From the NCBI GenBank assembly GCA_003427395.1, contig BFEA01000304.1, positions 1,519,416 to 1,539,467 of the forward strand: DNA of 20,052 nt, read 5' to 3'. The position numbers and the translations under genes were made by a program. The DNA is from Chara braunii. Taxonomy: Eukaryota > Streptophyta > Charophyceae > Charales > Characeae. The notes beneath the pieces were generated by a model. It worked only from the letters and a program-made list of their open reading frames with translations, was not told the origin of the DNA and searched no databases. Below are positions 1-7,795 of this stretch, one piece after another; position 1 is the stretch's first letter; every line of letters starts with the position of its first letter.

Positions 1-28
1 TCTCTCTCTCTCTCTCTCTCTCTCTCTC
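1..28. repeat. (TC)n microsatellite
   Basis: Fourteen uninterrupted TC dinucleotides open the window, so the true left edge is not seen. Together with the (GA)n tract that ends near 2397 it brackets the decayed coding relic with simple repeats in inverted sense. Confidence 0.95.
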
Positions 29-109
29 CTTGAACAATGTTTAGGCTGATTCGCATTTAAAAGTTGTCTATACATTATGGAGCGCTTGAGTAAATAGCTC
101 ATAACTGGA

Positions 110-2169
110 ATGTTGTGTGTGTCATGTAGCTTTGCAATGGCACCCCACCGCAGGTACGAAGATCTTGCTTCATCATTAAAGCAAGTACAGGAAAGACAGC
201 CACCAGCACGCCTGAGCGAAAAGACTGCGGTTAGGAAAGAGAAGGGGAAATTCCAGAGAGGGCCACACGAAAAAAGCAAGACATCACCTTTGATGAAGTC
301 ACGCGCGGACCGTGTTGCGGTCACGGCGTCGCCGAAAGCAAACAGGTTTGACTCCAATAAACGACAACGAGAGTCGGCCCCCGCCTCCCCGGCATCCACG
401 AAGAATCGCATGCGATAGGATCAATCTCCGCCCGCCGAAGAAAAGGTCATGTGCAGCAGGGGTGGAAGGACAACCTCGGCACAACGTCACAAATGCGAAG
501 AGGAGGAGAATTATTGAGGGGGAGGAGGAAGGGCAGGAGACAATTGATCTGAGAGGATCCGAAGGTGAGAGGCAGCCAACAACGAAAAACGACACGAGTC
601 ACAGGACACAGCAGGTCAGACGCAAAGGTCCGACGCGAAGGTTTCAAAATTGGAAGGTGTTGAGGCAGTCAACACCAAAAAACGAAACGTGTCACGGGAC
701 ACAGCAGGTCAGACACAAAGGTCCGACCCGTATGATGAGACAGACGACGGTAAAGGACATAACGACGGCACATGCGACGAAGGACAATCGTACGGAGAAG
801 ATGCGAGCAACGAAGAGGAGGACAGCGAGAAAGGGTATAACAACACAGAGGACAGCGATGGCGAGGACAAAGAGGAGGAAGACATATCTCGGAGCAGCAG
901 CAGGGAAGAAAGGTGTAGAGAAGACAATACACAAAACACGTCTCGAAAAATGCAAGGAGGAAGAAGTCACGGACGCAGGCAGGATAGCAACGCCAACAAG
1001 CAGTTAGTTATCAAGGAGAAGGCAATTGAAGGATGTAAGTACGCAATGTATGAGAAAAATAAAAATATCCGAACACAAATGGCTAGTCGATATGTTGTTT
1101 TGCTCAGACTATTGTCGTTGCATGCCAGTTGTGCAAAATGGTAGCGAACTGTATATGTTGTTCGATAATAAAATTTTGCGTAGGCTGCAAATAAGTAAGT
1201 GCAGTTGCGATTGTTTGTCCTGCCAAGCGAACGTACGAATGTGGTGGATACCAACTTCGAACTTCTGGTTGTTGACACGCGTTGTGCAGACTGCCAGATT
1301 ATACCAGGAGGGAGACACGTGACGATGACTCAAAAGGGGCTAGGCGTTCGGCAGGTGGCACGGGAGACGAATGCCACTTATTCAGAAAAAAACAAAAAGA
1401 CAGACTTCTTAGGTCTGTTGCAAAAACTTTTGTGCACTCAATAGCGAGGGACGCAGCATTCTACCTGTCGAAGGACGACTTCTTCAATGCATTGCAGTTG
1501 GTTGCTACTCTTTTGGGAGAAGATGTGAGGGCAGGTTGGGGGAAGTAGGTAGAGGAGAACGGTTTGCAGACTGTGCTTATAGAGTGCAACCGAATGATGA
1601 CAACGGTCCGTGGAGAGTTGACTTGGCACTTGAGACACTGGTTTTGGGCGGAGAGAGGTGTCCCCCTCGTACGTGGCGCGCAGTCGGATCACAATAACAC
1701 CGTGCGAAACGAGCTACGCAGCCAGATGAACAAAGACAAAACATGGAGAAGGAAGGGCTACGAGCCATGGGGAACGGAACATTTCAAGAGGGCACTCACA
1801 AAAGTGTTCCAAATACAAAAAAACGGCGGGAAGCTCGGCGTGACGTTGCAGCAACTAGCGTTCACCGAACTCGTGATCCGCACAGAAATAAAACAGACAA
1901 AGAAGTCAAGCAAAGCGTCGGATCAGTTGCTGCAAATGGTCACTATAAAGAATGACATAGTGAATACAGCCCGGAGTCGGGACACAGTTATGAGTTTCTG
2001 CATTTTCAAGCTCGAGCACGACACACGCGTGGCAGATGTGGCGACACGGTACTACAAAGCAGGGAACACACGGAGAGACACACGTGCGGTTGACAACAAT
2101 AGCAATAGCGTACAGGACTTTGAATTCGAAGTCCTAGTCCCGCAGACACAATCACGAGCTTCATGTTGA
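110..2169 (+). pseudogene. Decayed multi-frame coding relic, uncharacterised (possibly repetitive-element) protein
   Basis: The plus strand holds coding-like stretches in all three frames with no single open frame, as expected of a gene broken by several small indels. 110-418 gives a basic, Lys/Arg/Ser/Pro-rich N-terminal stretch beginning near MAPHRRYEDLASSL. 650-1144 in the same frame gives an acidic, Asp/Glu/Ser-rich, probably disordered stretch. A more globular part follows: 1402-1548 encodes LLRSVAKTFVHSIARDAAF and NALQLVATLLGEDVRAGWGK before a TAG stop; 1578-1637 in another frame encodes YRVQPNDDNGPWRVDLALET; 1768-2169 returns to the first frame with WGTEHFKRALTKVF and a Leu-rich helical segment. 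From memory only, the order of these motifs resembles an uncharacterised high-copy family in Chara braunii; no function is known to me. GTAAGT-like sites near 1034 and 1193 could be splice donors, so some apparent breaks might be introns, but the in-frame stops and frame changes favour decay. Confidence 0.6.
561..730 (+). repeat. 92-93 bp tandem duplication inside the coding relic
   Basis: Copy one runs from about 561 to 637 and copy two from about 653 to 730. From GGCAG onward (571 and 664) the offset is exactly 93 bp, or 31 codons; one single-base indel lies near the left end. Both copies contain GGACACAGCAGGTCAGAC followed by CAAAGGTCCGAC. In the frame of 650-1144 both give the peptide DTAGQTQRSD, so the duplication probably arose while the frame was still in use. 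Confidence 0.88.
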
Positions 2170-2279
2170 GGACCTTGCAAACCTATCCCGGAGTGACACT
2201 CCTGTTGTTTTGACGGATGACACAGGAGTCAAAATGTTGTGGTACTGCGTACCTACAACTCCTGCCACAACAAGACGTG

Positions 2280-2304
2280 GAGAGAGAGAGAGATAGAGAG
2301 ATAG

Positions 2305-2398
<94 letters not shown>
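2280..2398. repeat. Compound (GA)n-(GATA)n-(GA)n microsatellite
   Basis: A short GA-rich lead is followed by about 15 uninterrupted GATA/AGAT tetramers to about 2366, then a pure (GA)n run to 2397. The minus-strand Ser/Leu/Tyr-rich open frame over this tract is a by-product of the repeat, not a gene. Confidence 0.97.
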
Positions 2399-2400
<2 letters not shown>

Positions 2401-2604
2401 AATGAGAGACAAAAACACTGTATTTATGGATGAATTTTACATGAACTAATATTTAAGGACATAGAACTAATTGTCTGCTTCTTTTACTCAGAGCGAACAT
2501 TGTTGTATAACCCTTCATTCTCACTTGTTGTAATTTGTCACAGCTCGCATATATACATGATGTCCACTTCAACAAAGTGTACGAGAGTGTGATTGTGCCC
2601 TCAT
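2399..2604. other. Gene-free spacer
   Basis: AT-rich sequence between two microsatellites. I see no coding signal, RNA motif or clear repeat. Confidence 0.6.
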
Positions 2605-2693
2605 TGTGTGTGTGTTTGTGCGTGTGTGTGTCTGCTGGTGGTGGTGTGTGTGTGTATGGGGGGGGGGGGGGGGGGGTGGTGGTGTGTGTGTGT
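2605..2693. repeat. (TG)n / poly-G microsatellite
   Basis: A TG-rich tract is interrupted by a run of 19 G (2658-2676) and TGGTGG steps, then resumes as (TG)n. Long G runs can form quadruplexes and are also prone to length errors in sequencing, so the exact number of G is uncertain. The open frames on both strands are low-complexity artefacts. Confidence 0.95.
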
Positions 2694-2699
2694 CTGGCT

Positions 2700-3607
2700 C
2701 AGTCGTAAAAGTGCAATCGAAGTTTGTATTAAGGTTCACCAATAAAGGCGGGAACTCGGTCGTAAAAGATCGTATTCCATCCTCAACCAAACAGTGAAAT
2801 CAAGATCCCCAACGAACACTAGGTATTTTCGACAATGACCGAGTCATGGAGTTCCTCAATTGAATGTTTCACAATGCTCTGATCGACGCATGCATGCGTC
2901 AAGATGAATGGTCATCCCATCAACAGGCAGGCACCATCATTCCAAACACAACACCATCACATTTTCAACACAATTCATCACATTTTCATCACATTTTCAT
3001 CACGATTCGAATTTGATATCGTACATGAAGTCATGTGTTCAGTTGTTTAACAACTGATTACCAACACACATTTCAACGTGCCCTACGCACTTCAACAGAT
3101 TATAAACGAATTAAAAATTGTTTACCAACACAAAATTCAACAGTTTATCCTGTCACTTCATGTGGACAACATAACTCACCAACGTTGGTTTCCATCACTT
3201 CCTGTTGACCACGGTGCATGTGCCAGGAAAAACAGTTTATAAACAATTTTTAAACAGTTCAAAGAAGTCAAGGACCCACGATAAACGCAAAAAAAAAAAA
3301 CCGACAATTTTTTTGTTGTCTCGTTCCAATCAGCACGAGGAATGTGCCTACTAGGAACTCGATTGATATTTTTTTGTTCAACAAAAAAAAAAGGCTCATA
3401 TAGACCTACAAGGGAAGGTGATAAGAGCATCCACCTCTAATAGGTATACAAGCAGCCGCTCCATCCATTGGTGGGGAGCATCATCTCCTGGAAACCGGGT
3501 CCAGTATCCCTGGAACATTATTAGAATTTTAGCAGATATATTTTGAGACAGCATGAGACTGCATGTCCTACCTCTTCATTCAGCTGTTGGCCTTTAGATC
3601 TCAAAAG
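2700..3607. other. AT-rich gene-free region with small repeats
   Basis: No supported gene. Visible structure: imperfect repeats of TCATCACATTTT between about 2954 and 3002; a near-perfect palindrome CAGTTGTTTAACAACTG near 3040-3056; a recurring motif TTACCAACACA at about 3058 and 3122; a run of 12 A at 3289-3300; and T- and A-rich tracts to about 3390. This looks like decayed intergenic DNA. Confidence 0.6.
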
Positions 3608-3611
3608 TTAA
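3608..3611. other. TTAA flanking the left inverted-repeat element
   Basis: TTAA lies immediately outside the first terminal inverted repeat. It matches the TTAA between the two elements and the TTAA after the second, so it is a candidate target-site duplication. A TA duplication with termini one base longer also fits. Confidence 0.6.
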
Positions 3612-3790
3612 ACAACCAGTACTTCCACCACTATGCGGCCGCAGGGGTGTTAACGTTAACGTTAACGTACCACGATTTTCGGGAGTCGGGGGCCGTTGAG
3701 ATTTTTCATCAACGGCCTGAGTCGAGGTGCGGGCCTCCGAAAGTTGCAGCGAGTGCTCCACGGCAGCATAGTGGTGGAGGTACTGGTGGT
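3612..3790. mobile_element. Short non-autonomous inverted-repeat element 1 (MITE-like, 179 bp)
   Basis: The left end ACAACCAGTACTTCCACCAC (continuing CTATGC) pairs with the right end GCATAGTGGTGGAGGTACTG (continuing GTGGT); over about 30 bp only three positions mismatch. There is no coding capacity. Inside lie three tandem GTTAAC hexamers (3649-3666) and a 9-bp perfect stem, GGCCGTTGA at 3691-3699 with TCAACGGCC at 3709-3717. The element is bounded by TTAA on both sides. Terminal repeats, small size and a duplicated target are the hallmarks of a MITE. The ends lack the CCY start usual for piggyBac termini, so I do not assign a superfamily. Confidence 0.75.
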
Positions 3791-3794
3791 TTAA

Positions 3795-3993
3795 ACCACC
3801 AGTACTTGGTCCAGCTATCGGTCGTGGCGCTTCCCCGTTAACGCGCTGCGGATTTAGGGCTTCAGGGTACCATACCTCAATGGCTGAAAGCGCCAACCAA
3901 AAGAAAAATGAAACAGTACCCCGTCACTTCGGCAGAAATCGGCGCAGGGGGATTCCAGGCTCAGCATTGATAGCTGGGCCAAGTACTGGTGGT
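3795..3993. mobile_element. Short non-autonomous inverted-repeat element 2 (MITE-like, 199 bp)
   Basis: The left end ACCACCAGTACTTGGTCCAG (continuing CTATC) pairs with the right end, GATAGCTGGGCCAAGTACTG followed by GTGGT, with one mismatch over about 25 bp. It shares its outer 13 bp (ACCACCAGTACTT) with element 1, but the inner sequence differs. An inner stem pairs TGGCGCTT (3825-3832) with AAGCGCCA (3888-3895). TTAA flanks it at 3791-3794 and 3994-3997. There is no coding capacity. It abuts element 1 directly, so the two share one TTAA, and TACTGGTGGTTTAAACCACC (3781-3800), continuing AGTA, forms a perfect 24-bp palindrome across the junction. Confidence 0.78.
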
Positions 3994-3997
3994 TTAA

Positions 3998-4810
3998 GCT
4001 CTGGTATATTGCAGTCTATAAGCTTGAGAGAATAACAATGCTTGTTGACAAAAGCCATGATGCATTGAGACCTACTGCTATAAACTTCAACTAAATTAAC
4101 CCAAACATCCAAACCACTAGTCCATACCAAACTAGCTCTGGTGCACAAGACTTGTTGAAGAGGGGGCAATAGGATCAGGGAACTCTGAAAGAGGATGTAG
4201 TGGTATGGAGGGATCCAGGGTTGTCCAATCATGGAACACCAAGTGATAATCCCTTTTCAAATCCCCTTGGCTCCCCCCCTGTGCCCCACTCCACTGTATT
4301 CACCCAAGTTTTCCCCCTTGGTTCCCCCCAAACCAGCTGCCACATAATTGTTGAATATATTGCAGAACTTTTGTTTGTGATGACAGGTATTTGATGCGGT
4401 TTTCTTTTTTTCTTTTTTTTTCCCTTGAAAACCCAGGCCGTTGTAGAGGTGGGATACTAGACAGATGGCAGTCACCCACAGTAGTCAGCCACTCGGTTGT
4501 CCAAATGAACCCCTCTGAAGACCCCACCAACCCTTCCTCTCATCTTCTTTGCCCTGGTGCACCCCCTCCCGGCCTGTCCTACCCTAGTGTTAACCACCTA
4601 GGGCCATCACCCATCACCATCTTGGTGGGGTGACCTGACCAGACAGCGGTTGCAGGCACCCGGGCTAAGCAGAGACCCCTACCCCCTGCTCAGCCCCGGT
4701 TGAAGCAGATGTCGTGCAAGGCCGATTGCATGGTGACTTCGGGAGCTAGGTATGAGCATGCTATTACAGTTCTTCATAAGGGTGCACAGTGACTCCCATC
4801 TAGCACAATT
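3998..4810. other. Gene-free region, pyrimidine-rich in part
   Basis: No open frame has coding character. C/T-rich patches occur at about 4270-4340 and 4400-4425, and the sequence is GC-rich around 4560-4710. I see no promoter, RNA gene or clear repeat here apart from the approach to the next tandem array. Confidence 0.55.
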
Positions 4811-5447
4811 GTGTGGTGATGATGGAGAGTTGGGAATCCTTCATTCCCTCATGTGTCCCTGGAGCCCATTCCGGCCCTGCGGTAAGGTGCAGTACCTCCT
4901 GACACCCCCAACATCCCGTACTAAGGAACTGCTATGCCAGCCTCAACCCTATGCTACGTACTAGGAGGATAGCCAACCTTGAGTCATTAGTTATGGACTG
5001 AATCTCTTATCCTTATGTTGTATTACTACATTGCTCTATCGTGTTGATGGTAGAGAGAGTTGGGGGTCCTTCGTTTCCTCGTATATCCCTGGAGCCCGTT
5101 CCGGCCCTGTGGTAAGGTGCAGAACCTCCTGACACCCCCGACATTCCATACTAAGGAACTGCTATGCCAGCCTCAACCATAAGCTACATACTAGAAGGAT
5201 AGCCAGCCCTAAGTTGTGAATGATGGATTGTATTTATTGACCCTGGAGAATCTATTAACCATGCGTTGTATAGTAATCTGTGAGAGTTGACAATCCTCCG
5301 CTCCCTCCTATGTCCCTGGAGCTTGTTTTGGCCACGCGGTAAAGTGCAGTATCTCCTGATACCCCCAACATCCCGTACTAAGGAACTGCTATGCCAGCCT
5401 CAACCCTTGCCTACGTACTAGGAGGATGACCAGCCCTAAGTCATAAT
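4811..5447. repeat. Three-copy tandem repeat, 227-230 bp period
   Basis: Three diverged copies are recognised by GAGAGTTG at 4825, 5055 and 5282 (offsets 230 and 227 bp). Each continues with TCCCTGGAGC, GGTAA(G/A)GTGCAG, CTCCTGA(C/T)ACCCCC, ACTAAGGAACTGCTATGCCA and ACTAG(G/A)AGGAT. The spacers between copies are also related (for example TATGGACTGAATC against GATGGATTGTATT), so the whole unit was duplicated. Copy three stops short and runs into a tRNA-like sequence. I do not recognise the family; no frame stays open through a unit. Confidence 0.92.
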
Positions 5448-5506
5448 CTGGTATCGAACACAAGACCTCATGTGAATTGTGCAAATGACCTAACCGGTTG
5501 ACCTAT
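5448..5506 (-). mobile_element. tRNA-derived SINE head (A box and B box)
   Basis: Read on the minus strand, GTATAGGTCAACCGGTTAGG resembles a pol III A box (plus positions 5487-5506), and TTGTGTTCGATACCAG is a good B box (5448-5463). The spacing of about 58 bp and the motif quality fit plant-type tRNA-derived SINEs. Neither a tail nor a target duplication was found. It begins where copy three of the 230-bp repeat ends. Confidence 0.5.
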
Positions 5507-5761
5507 ACTGTGAAATATGTGTAGTTGTGAGCTCGAGTAAACCAGACTGTACAAACCACCTAGTAGTCTCGTGCTCAGCCCATAGACCAAGAACATCAAG
5601 ATGCCCCACCATCGCCCAATCCCAACATACAACAACCACGGGCTACCCCTTGGGTGGTGTGCAAGCAGTGTCGGGAATAGCTTACCTGCGTCACCCCAAG
5701 GGGTTGTGTGTCCAGTTATGCGTCACTCTAATGCCCTGCCAGTGTCCATGCACAAGGTTGT
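5507..5761. other. Gene-free spacer with one long inverted repeat
   Basis: ACCCCTTGGGTG (5645-5656) pairs with CACCCCAAGGGGT (5692-5704) with a one-base gap, giving a potential stem with a loop of about 35 nt. No gene is supported. The part next to 5761 may be the body of the minus-strand SINE whose head lies at 5762-5838. Confidence 0.5.
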
Positions 5762-5838
5762 GAAGTTTTGAACCCTCAACCTTATACCACTATACGCATT
5801 TCGAACCGGTGCTCCAACCACAGAGCTACATCCCCTTT
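5762..5838 (-). mobile_element. tRNA-derived SINE head
   Basis: On the minus strand the sequence starts AAAGGGGATGTAGCTC, like a tRNA acceptor and D-arm start. It contains an A box TAGCTCTGTGGTTGG with a perfect 4-bp D stem (GCTC/GAGC) and a B-box-like GAGGGTTCAAAACTTC at 5762-5777. The spacing is typical of a tRNA, but the T stem and acceptor stem do not pair well, so it is a tRNA-derived retroposon head rather than a functional tRNA. The SINE body would extend toward lower coordinates. Confidence 0.55.
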
Positions 5839-6018
5839 AATTTTCTCTCATTGAGTGGTAATGTTAGTTTATATTTGTTGTTTAATTGTGTCAGTAAATT
5901 ATGGTCCATCAAGCCTCGCTCCCTCGATTTCATGTGTGCAGTGTCTCATCCATAGTCCCCAAACACATTGTTCATCGTCCTACCTTGAAGAGATTATATG
6001 TAAAAGTATCCAGTTGAT
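5839..6018. other. Gene-free spacer
   Basis: AT-rich sequence with no recognised signal. It could hold the 3' end of the minus-strand LINE relic, but no reading frame supports this. Confidence 0.4.
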
Positions 6019-6405
6019 CTAAGTGTCAGGCTCCGCACAACAATGCCCATTAATCCGAAGGCCACGGTTAGGTGGTACCCAACTGTCCCCAAATCCGATA
6101 CCACCATCTCCATAGCCAGATTGCCCCTGCACATTGAAGAAAGATATGCTCGATTCTCTCTTGGATACTACGGGCAGGAAATATAGTAGAACAAAACTTA
6201 CACCATGGTAAGGCAATGTGTCTCTGTTCAAACGAAGTCCTATCAGTAATCCAGTCATTTGTGGGCAAGCAAGGATATCTCGCCTGCCACTATACTTTAT
6301 AGAACTAAACCACTTTATCGAATGACGTGTTTCCTTACTCACATGTAGTTGTTGCATCCTTCTGGCTACCACTTTGTATCTTAGATGCACTTTTGGCCTA
6401 ACCAT
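6019..6405 (-). pseudogene. Decayed LINE fragment, zf-RVT-like C-terminal zinc domain
   Basis: Two overlapping minus-strand frames together resemble the zinc-binding C-terminal region that follows reverse transcriptase in many plant non-LTR retrotransposons (zf-RVT family). The frame at 6068-6268 has NDWITDR, then RRHIALP-like QRHIALPWCKFC (C-x2-C), then ERIEHIFLQC (H-x4-C) followed by Trp-rich IWLWRWW. This spacing and the E-x-x-x-H-x-F-x-x-C pattern are typical of that domain. The preceding part, with WFSSIKYSGRRDILA, lies in the other frame (6019-6405), so a frameshift sits near 6260-6270. No upstream reverse transcriptase or endonuclease motif is visible toward 6405-6900, so only a 3' stub of a 5'-truncated element remains. 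The residue pattern is seen directly; the family assignment is inferred from it. Confidence 0.58.
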
Positions 6406-7040
6406 GTTGTACGTAGATTCAAGTGTCGAAGTATGTAGATATCGAGTGCATGACCTTTGTCAACCCATATTAGTTGTCCAGAACAAATTATTAGGGTTTA
6501 ATGCCACTTTAGCTATCGATGTATCAGGGCTAAAGTTAACCATTGTTTTTTTCTTTGTAGCACTTTGATTATACACCTAGTGGGTCTTGATCCAATTGGT
6601 CCCTGCTGGTTGAGATTTTTGCAATGTATAATTTTGATTTTGTCTAAAGATATTAAGAAGTATGCCCTCATCCGGGTGCAATTGCACCTTATTGCTGATC
6701 TATTCCGGATAATCTTAAATGGCTACCAAGTCGTTTTCCTGCAGGTTAAAAACCTTTCGAAGAATCCTCCAATTTAGAGGAATCAACTCCATCAGAGTTT
6801 CTTAGGTTGATTCGAGAGCAATGTCCCTCGTACTTGGCGTTTTCTCGAAGTTTTGAGGTAGTTAGGCGTGTCATTTCTTTTCCTACCTACCAATAAACCT
6901 CTCGTAATATTCAGGTAGTATTCAAAGTAGAAAGGTTTTTTTTTTGTGGAAACCCAATGAATATAAGGACAATCTAAAATATAGGACGAAAATAAATCTA
7001 ACTATAATAACTTTAACGGGTTCCGTGCAATCAACTGTCT
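6406..7040. other. Gene-free region
   Basis: No supported gene. A small inverted repeat pairs GAATCAAC (6780-6787) with GTTGATTC (about 6806-6813), and a run of ten T lies near 6935-6944. This may include eroded upstream LINE sequence, but I cannot show it. Confidence 0.45.
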
Positions 7041-7119
7041 GTATCAGCTATCACGGGGAGGAGCCCAAAGTTCCACTTACTGCTTAGATCCAGCTCCTGT
7101 GATAGCGGGTTCGAACCCC
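7041..7119 (+). mobile_element. tRNA-like pol III promoter remnant (B box)
   Basis: GCGGGTTCGAACCCC at 7105-7119 is a near-perfect B box with a self-pairing T-arm. Upstream, GCTATCAC (7047-7054) pairs with GTGATAGC (7099-7106), so the segment can fold into one long hairpin. A clear A box is missing, so this is a SINE fragment or a chance tRNA-like fold rather than a tRNA gene. Confidence 0.4.
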
Positions 7120-7197
7120 TACAGATCGATGGCGGGGTGAAATAGTGCTATTGTAGTAAGTGCTCCTACCAAAAGAGATCGCACAGAGGTAGGATGA

Positions 7198-7254
7198 ACT
7201 TGATCACAAACCCTCAACTTGTCACTCCGCACCTAAACCTATTGGGCTAGCTCC
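7198..7254 (-). mobile_element. tRNA-derived SINE head, degraded B box
   Basis: The minus strand reads GGAGCTAGCCCAATAGGTTT, a strong A box (TAGCCCAATAGG). About 40 bp later comes GAGGGTTTGTGATC, a damaged B box. Orientation and spacing match the other minus-strand SINE heads in the window. No tail was seen. Confidence 0.42.
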
Positions 7255-7643
7255 TAGTTTGCGTAGGTGAGGGGCATTTCAATATAACTAGAGGAACAAG
7301 GCTTAGTCTAGTTTAGCATACCGAACCCAAGTCCCTTTTGAGAACAGAATCAAGCCATGTTTGTTTGTCGTGACACCGCTACGATAAGTAAACGTGTTCT
7401 TTTGGTGGCCCCAACCACACGGTGGCACCCTATACTAATTCCTAACCCAGATTCGAGCCTACGTTGTAGTGAGTCATCAACTTCTCATATACCGGCGACG
7501 TCGACATCCGTGGACTCGAACTAATTTATTAATTAATTAGTTTCGGTCACATGGCCAATATGGAGCACGTCCTCCATTTGTTTAAAATGCAACATTGATT
7601 TTTTTGGTATGTATTGTGATGCATATTTACACACTCGTTGGAA
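7255..7643. other. Gene-free region
   Basis: No gene. A B-box-like GGCTCGAATCTGGG on the minus strand near 7447-7460 lacks a partner A box. A TTAATTAATTAATTAG tract lies near 7527-7541. Confidence 0.45.
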
Positions 7644-7795
7644 CACGTGCGTGTGCATGGATCGACACTCATATTCCATATCGGTCCTCGCACGTGCGTG
7701 TGCATAGATCGACCAATATGATGCAGATTTATGCACGTGCGTGTGCATGGATCGACACACGAATGTGTAAATGGATTGGCACACGCACATGTTTA
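7644..7795. repeat. 43-47 bp imperfect tandem repeat containing CACGTG
   Basis: CACGTGCGTGTGCAT(G/A)GATC occurs at 7644, 7691 and 7734 (offsets 47 and 43 bp); a fourth, degraded copy follows at about 7760-7787. Each clear copy starts with the palindrome CACGTG, which in plants can be a G-box bound by bZIP/bHLH factors, but no gene follows. The open frames on both strands are produced by the repeat. Confidence 0.85.

Noticed and set aside
1-2398. Element bounded by the inverted (TC)n and (GA)n tracts
   Set aside because: Simple repeats are common here, and no target duplication or terminal repeat supports a single element.
2161-2418. Ser/Leu/Tyr-rich protein on the minus strand
   Set aside because: It is the translation of a GA/GATA microsatellite.
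2569-2797. Small proteins over the TG/poly-G tract
   Set aside because: Low-complexity frames on both strands of a microsatellite.
3563-3896. Overlapping 92- and 100-codon frames
   Set aside because: They arise from the inverted repeats of the two MITE-like elements; the shared peptide GGLNHQYL is the terminal repeat translated.
4811-5447. 5S-derived repeat, because of GTACTAGGAGGAT and CTCCTGACACCC
   Set aside because: Only scattered 6-8 base matches to 5S RNA, in the wrong order and without an A box or C box.
5762-5838. Functional tRNA gene
   Set aside because: The D arm is good, but the acceptor and T stems do not pair.
6488-6497. Telomere-like TTAGGGTTTA
   Set aside because: A single occurrence; no tandem telomere repeat anywhere in the window.
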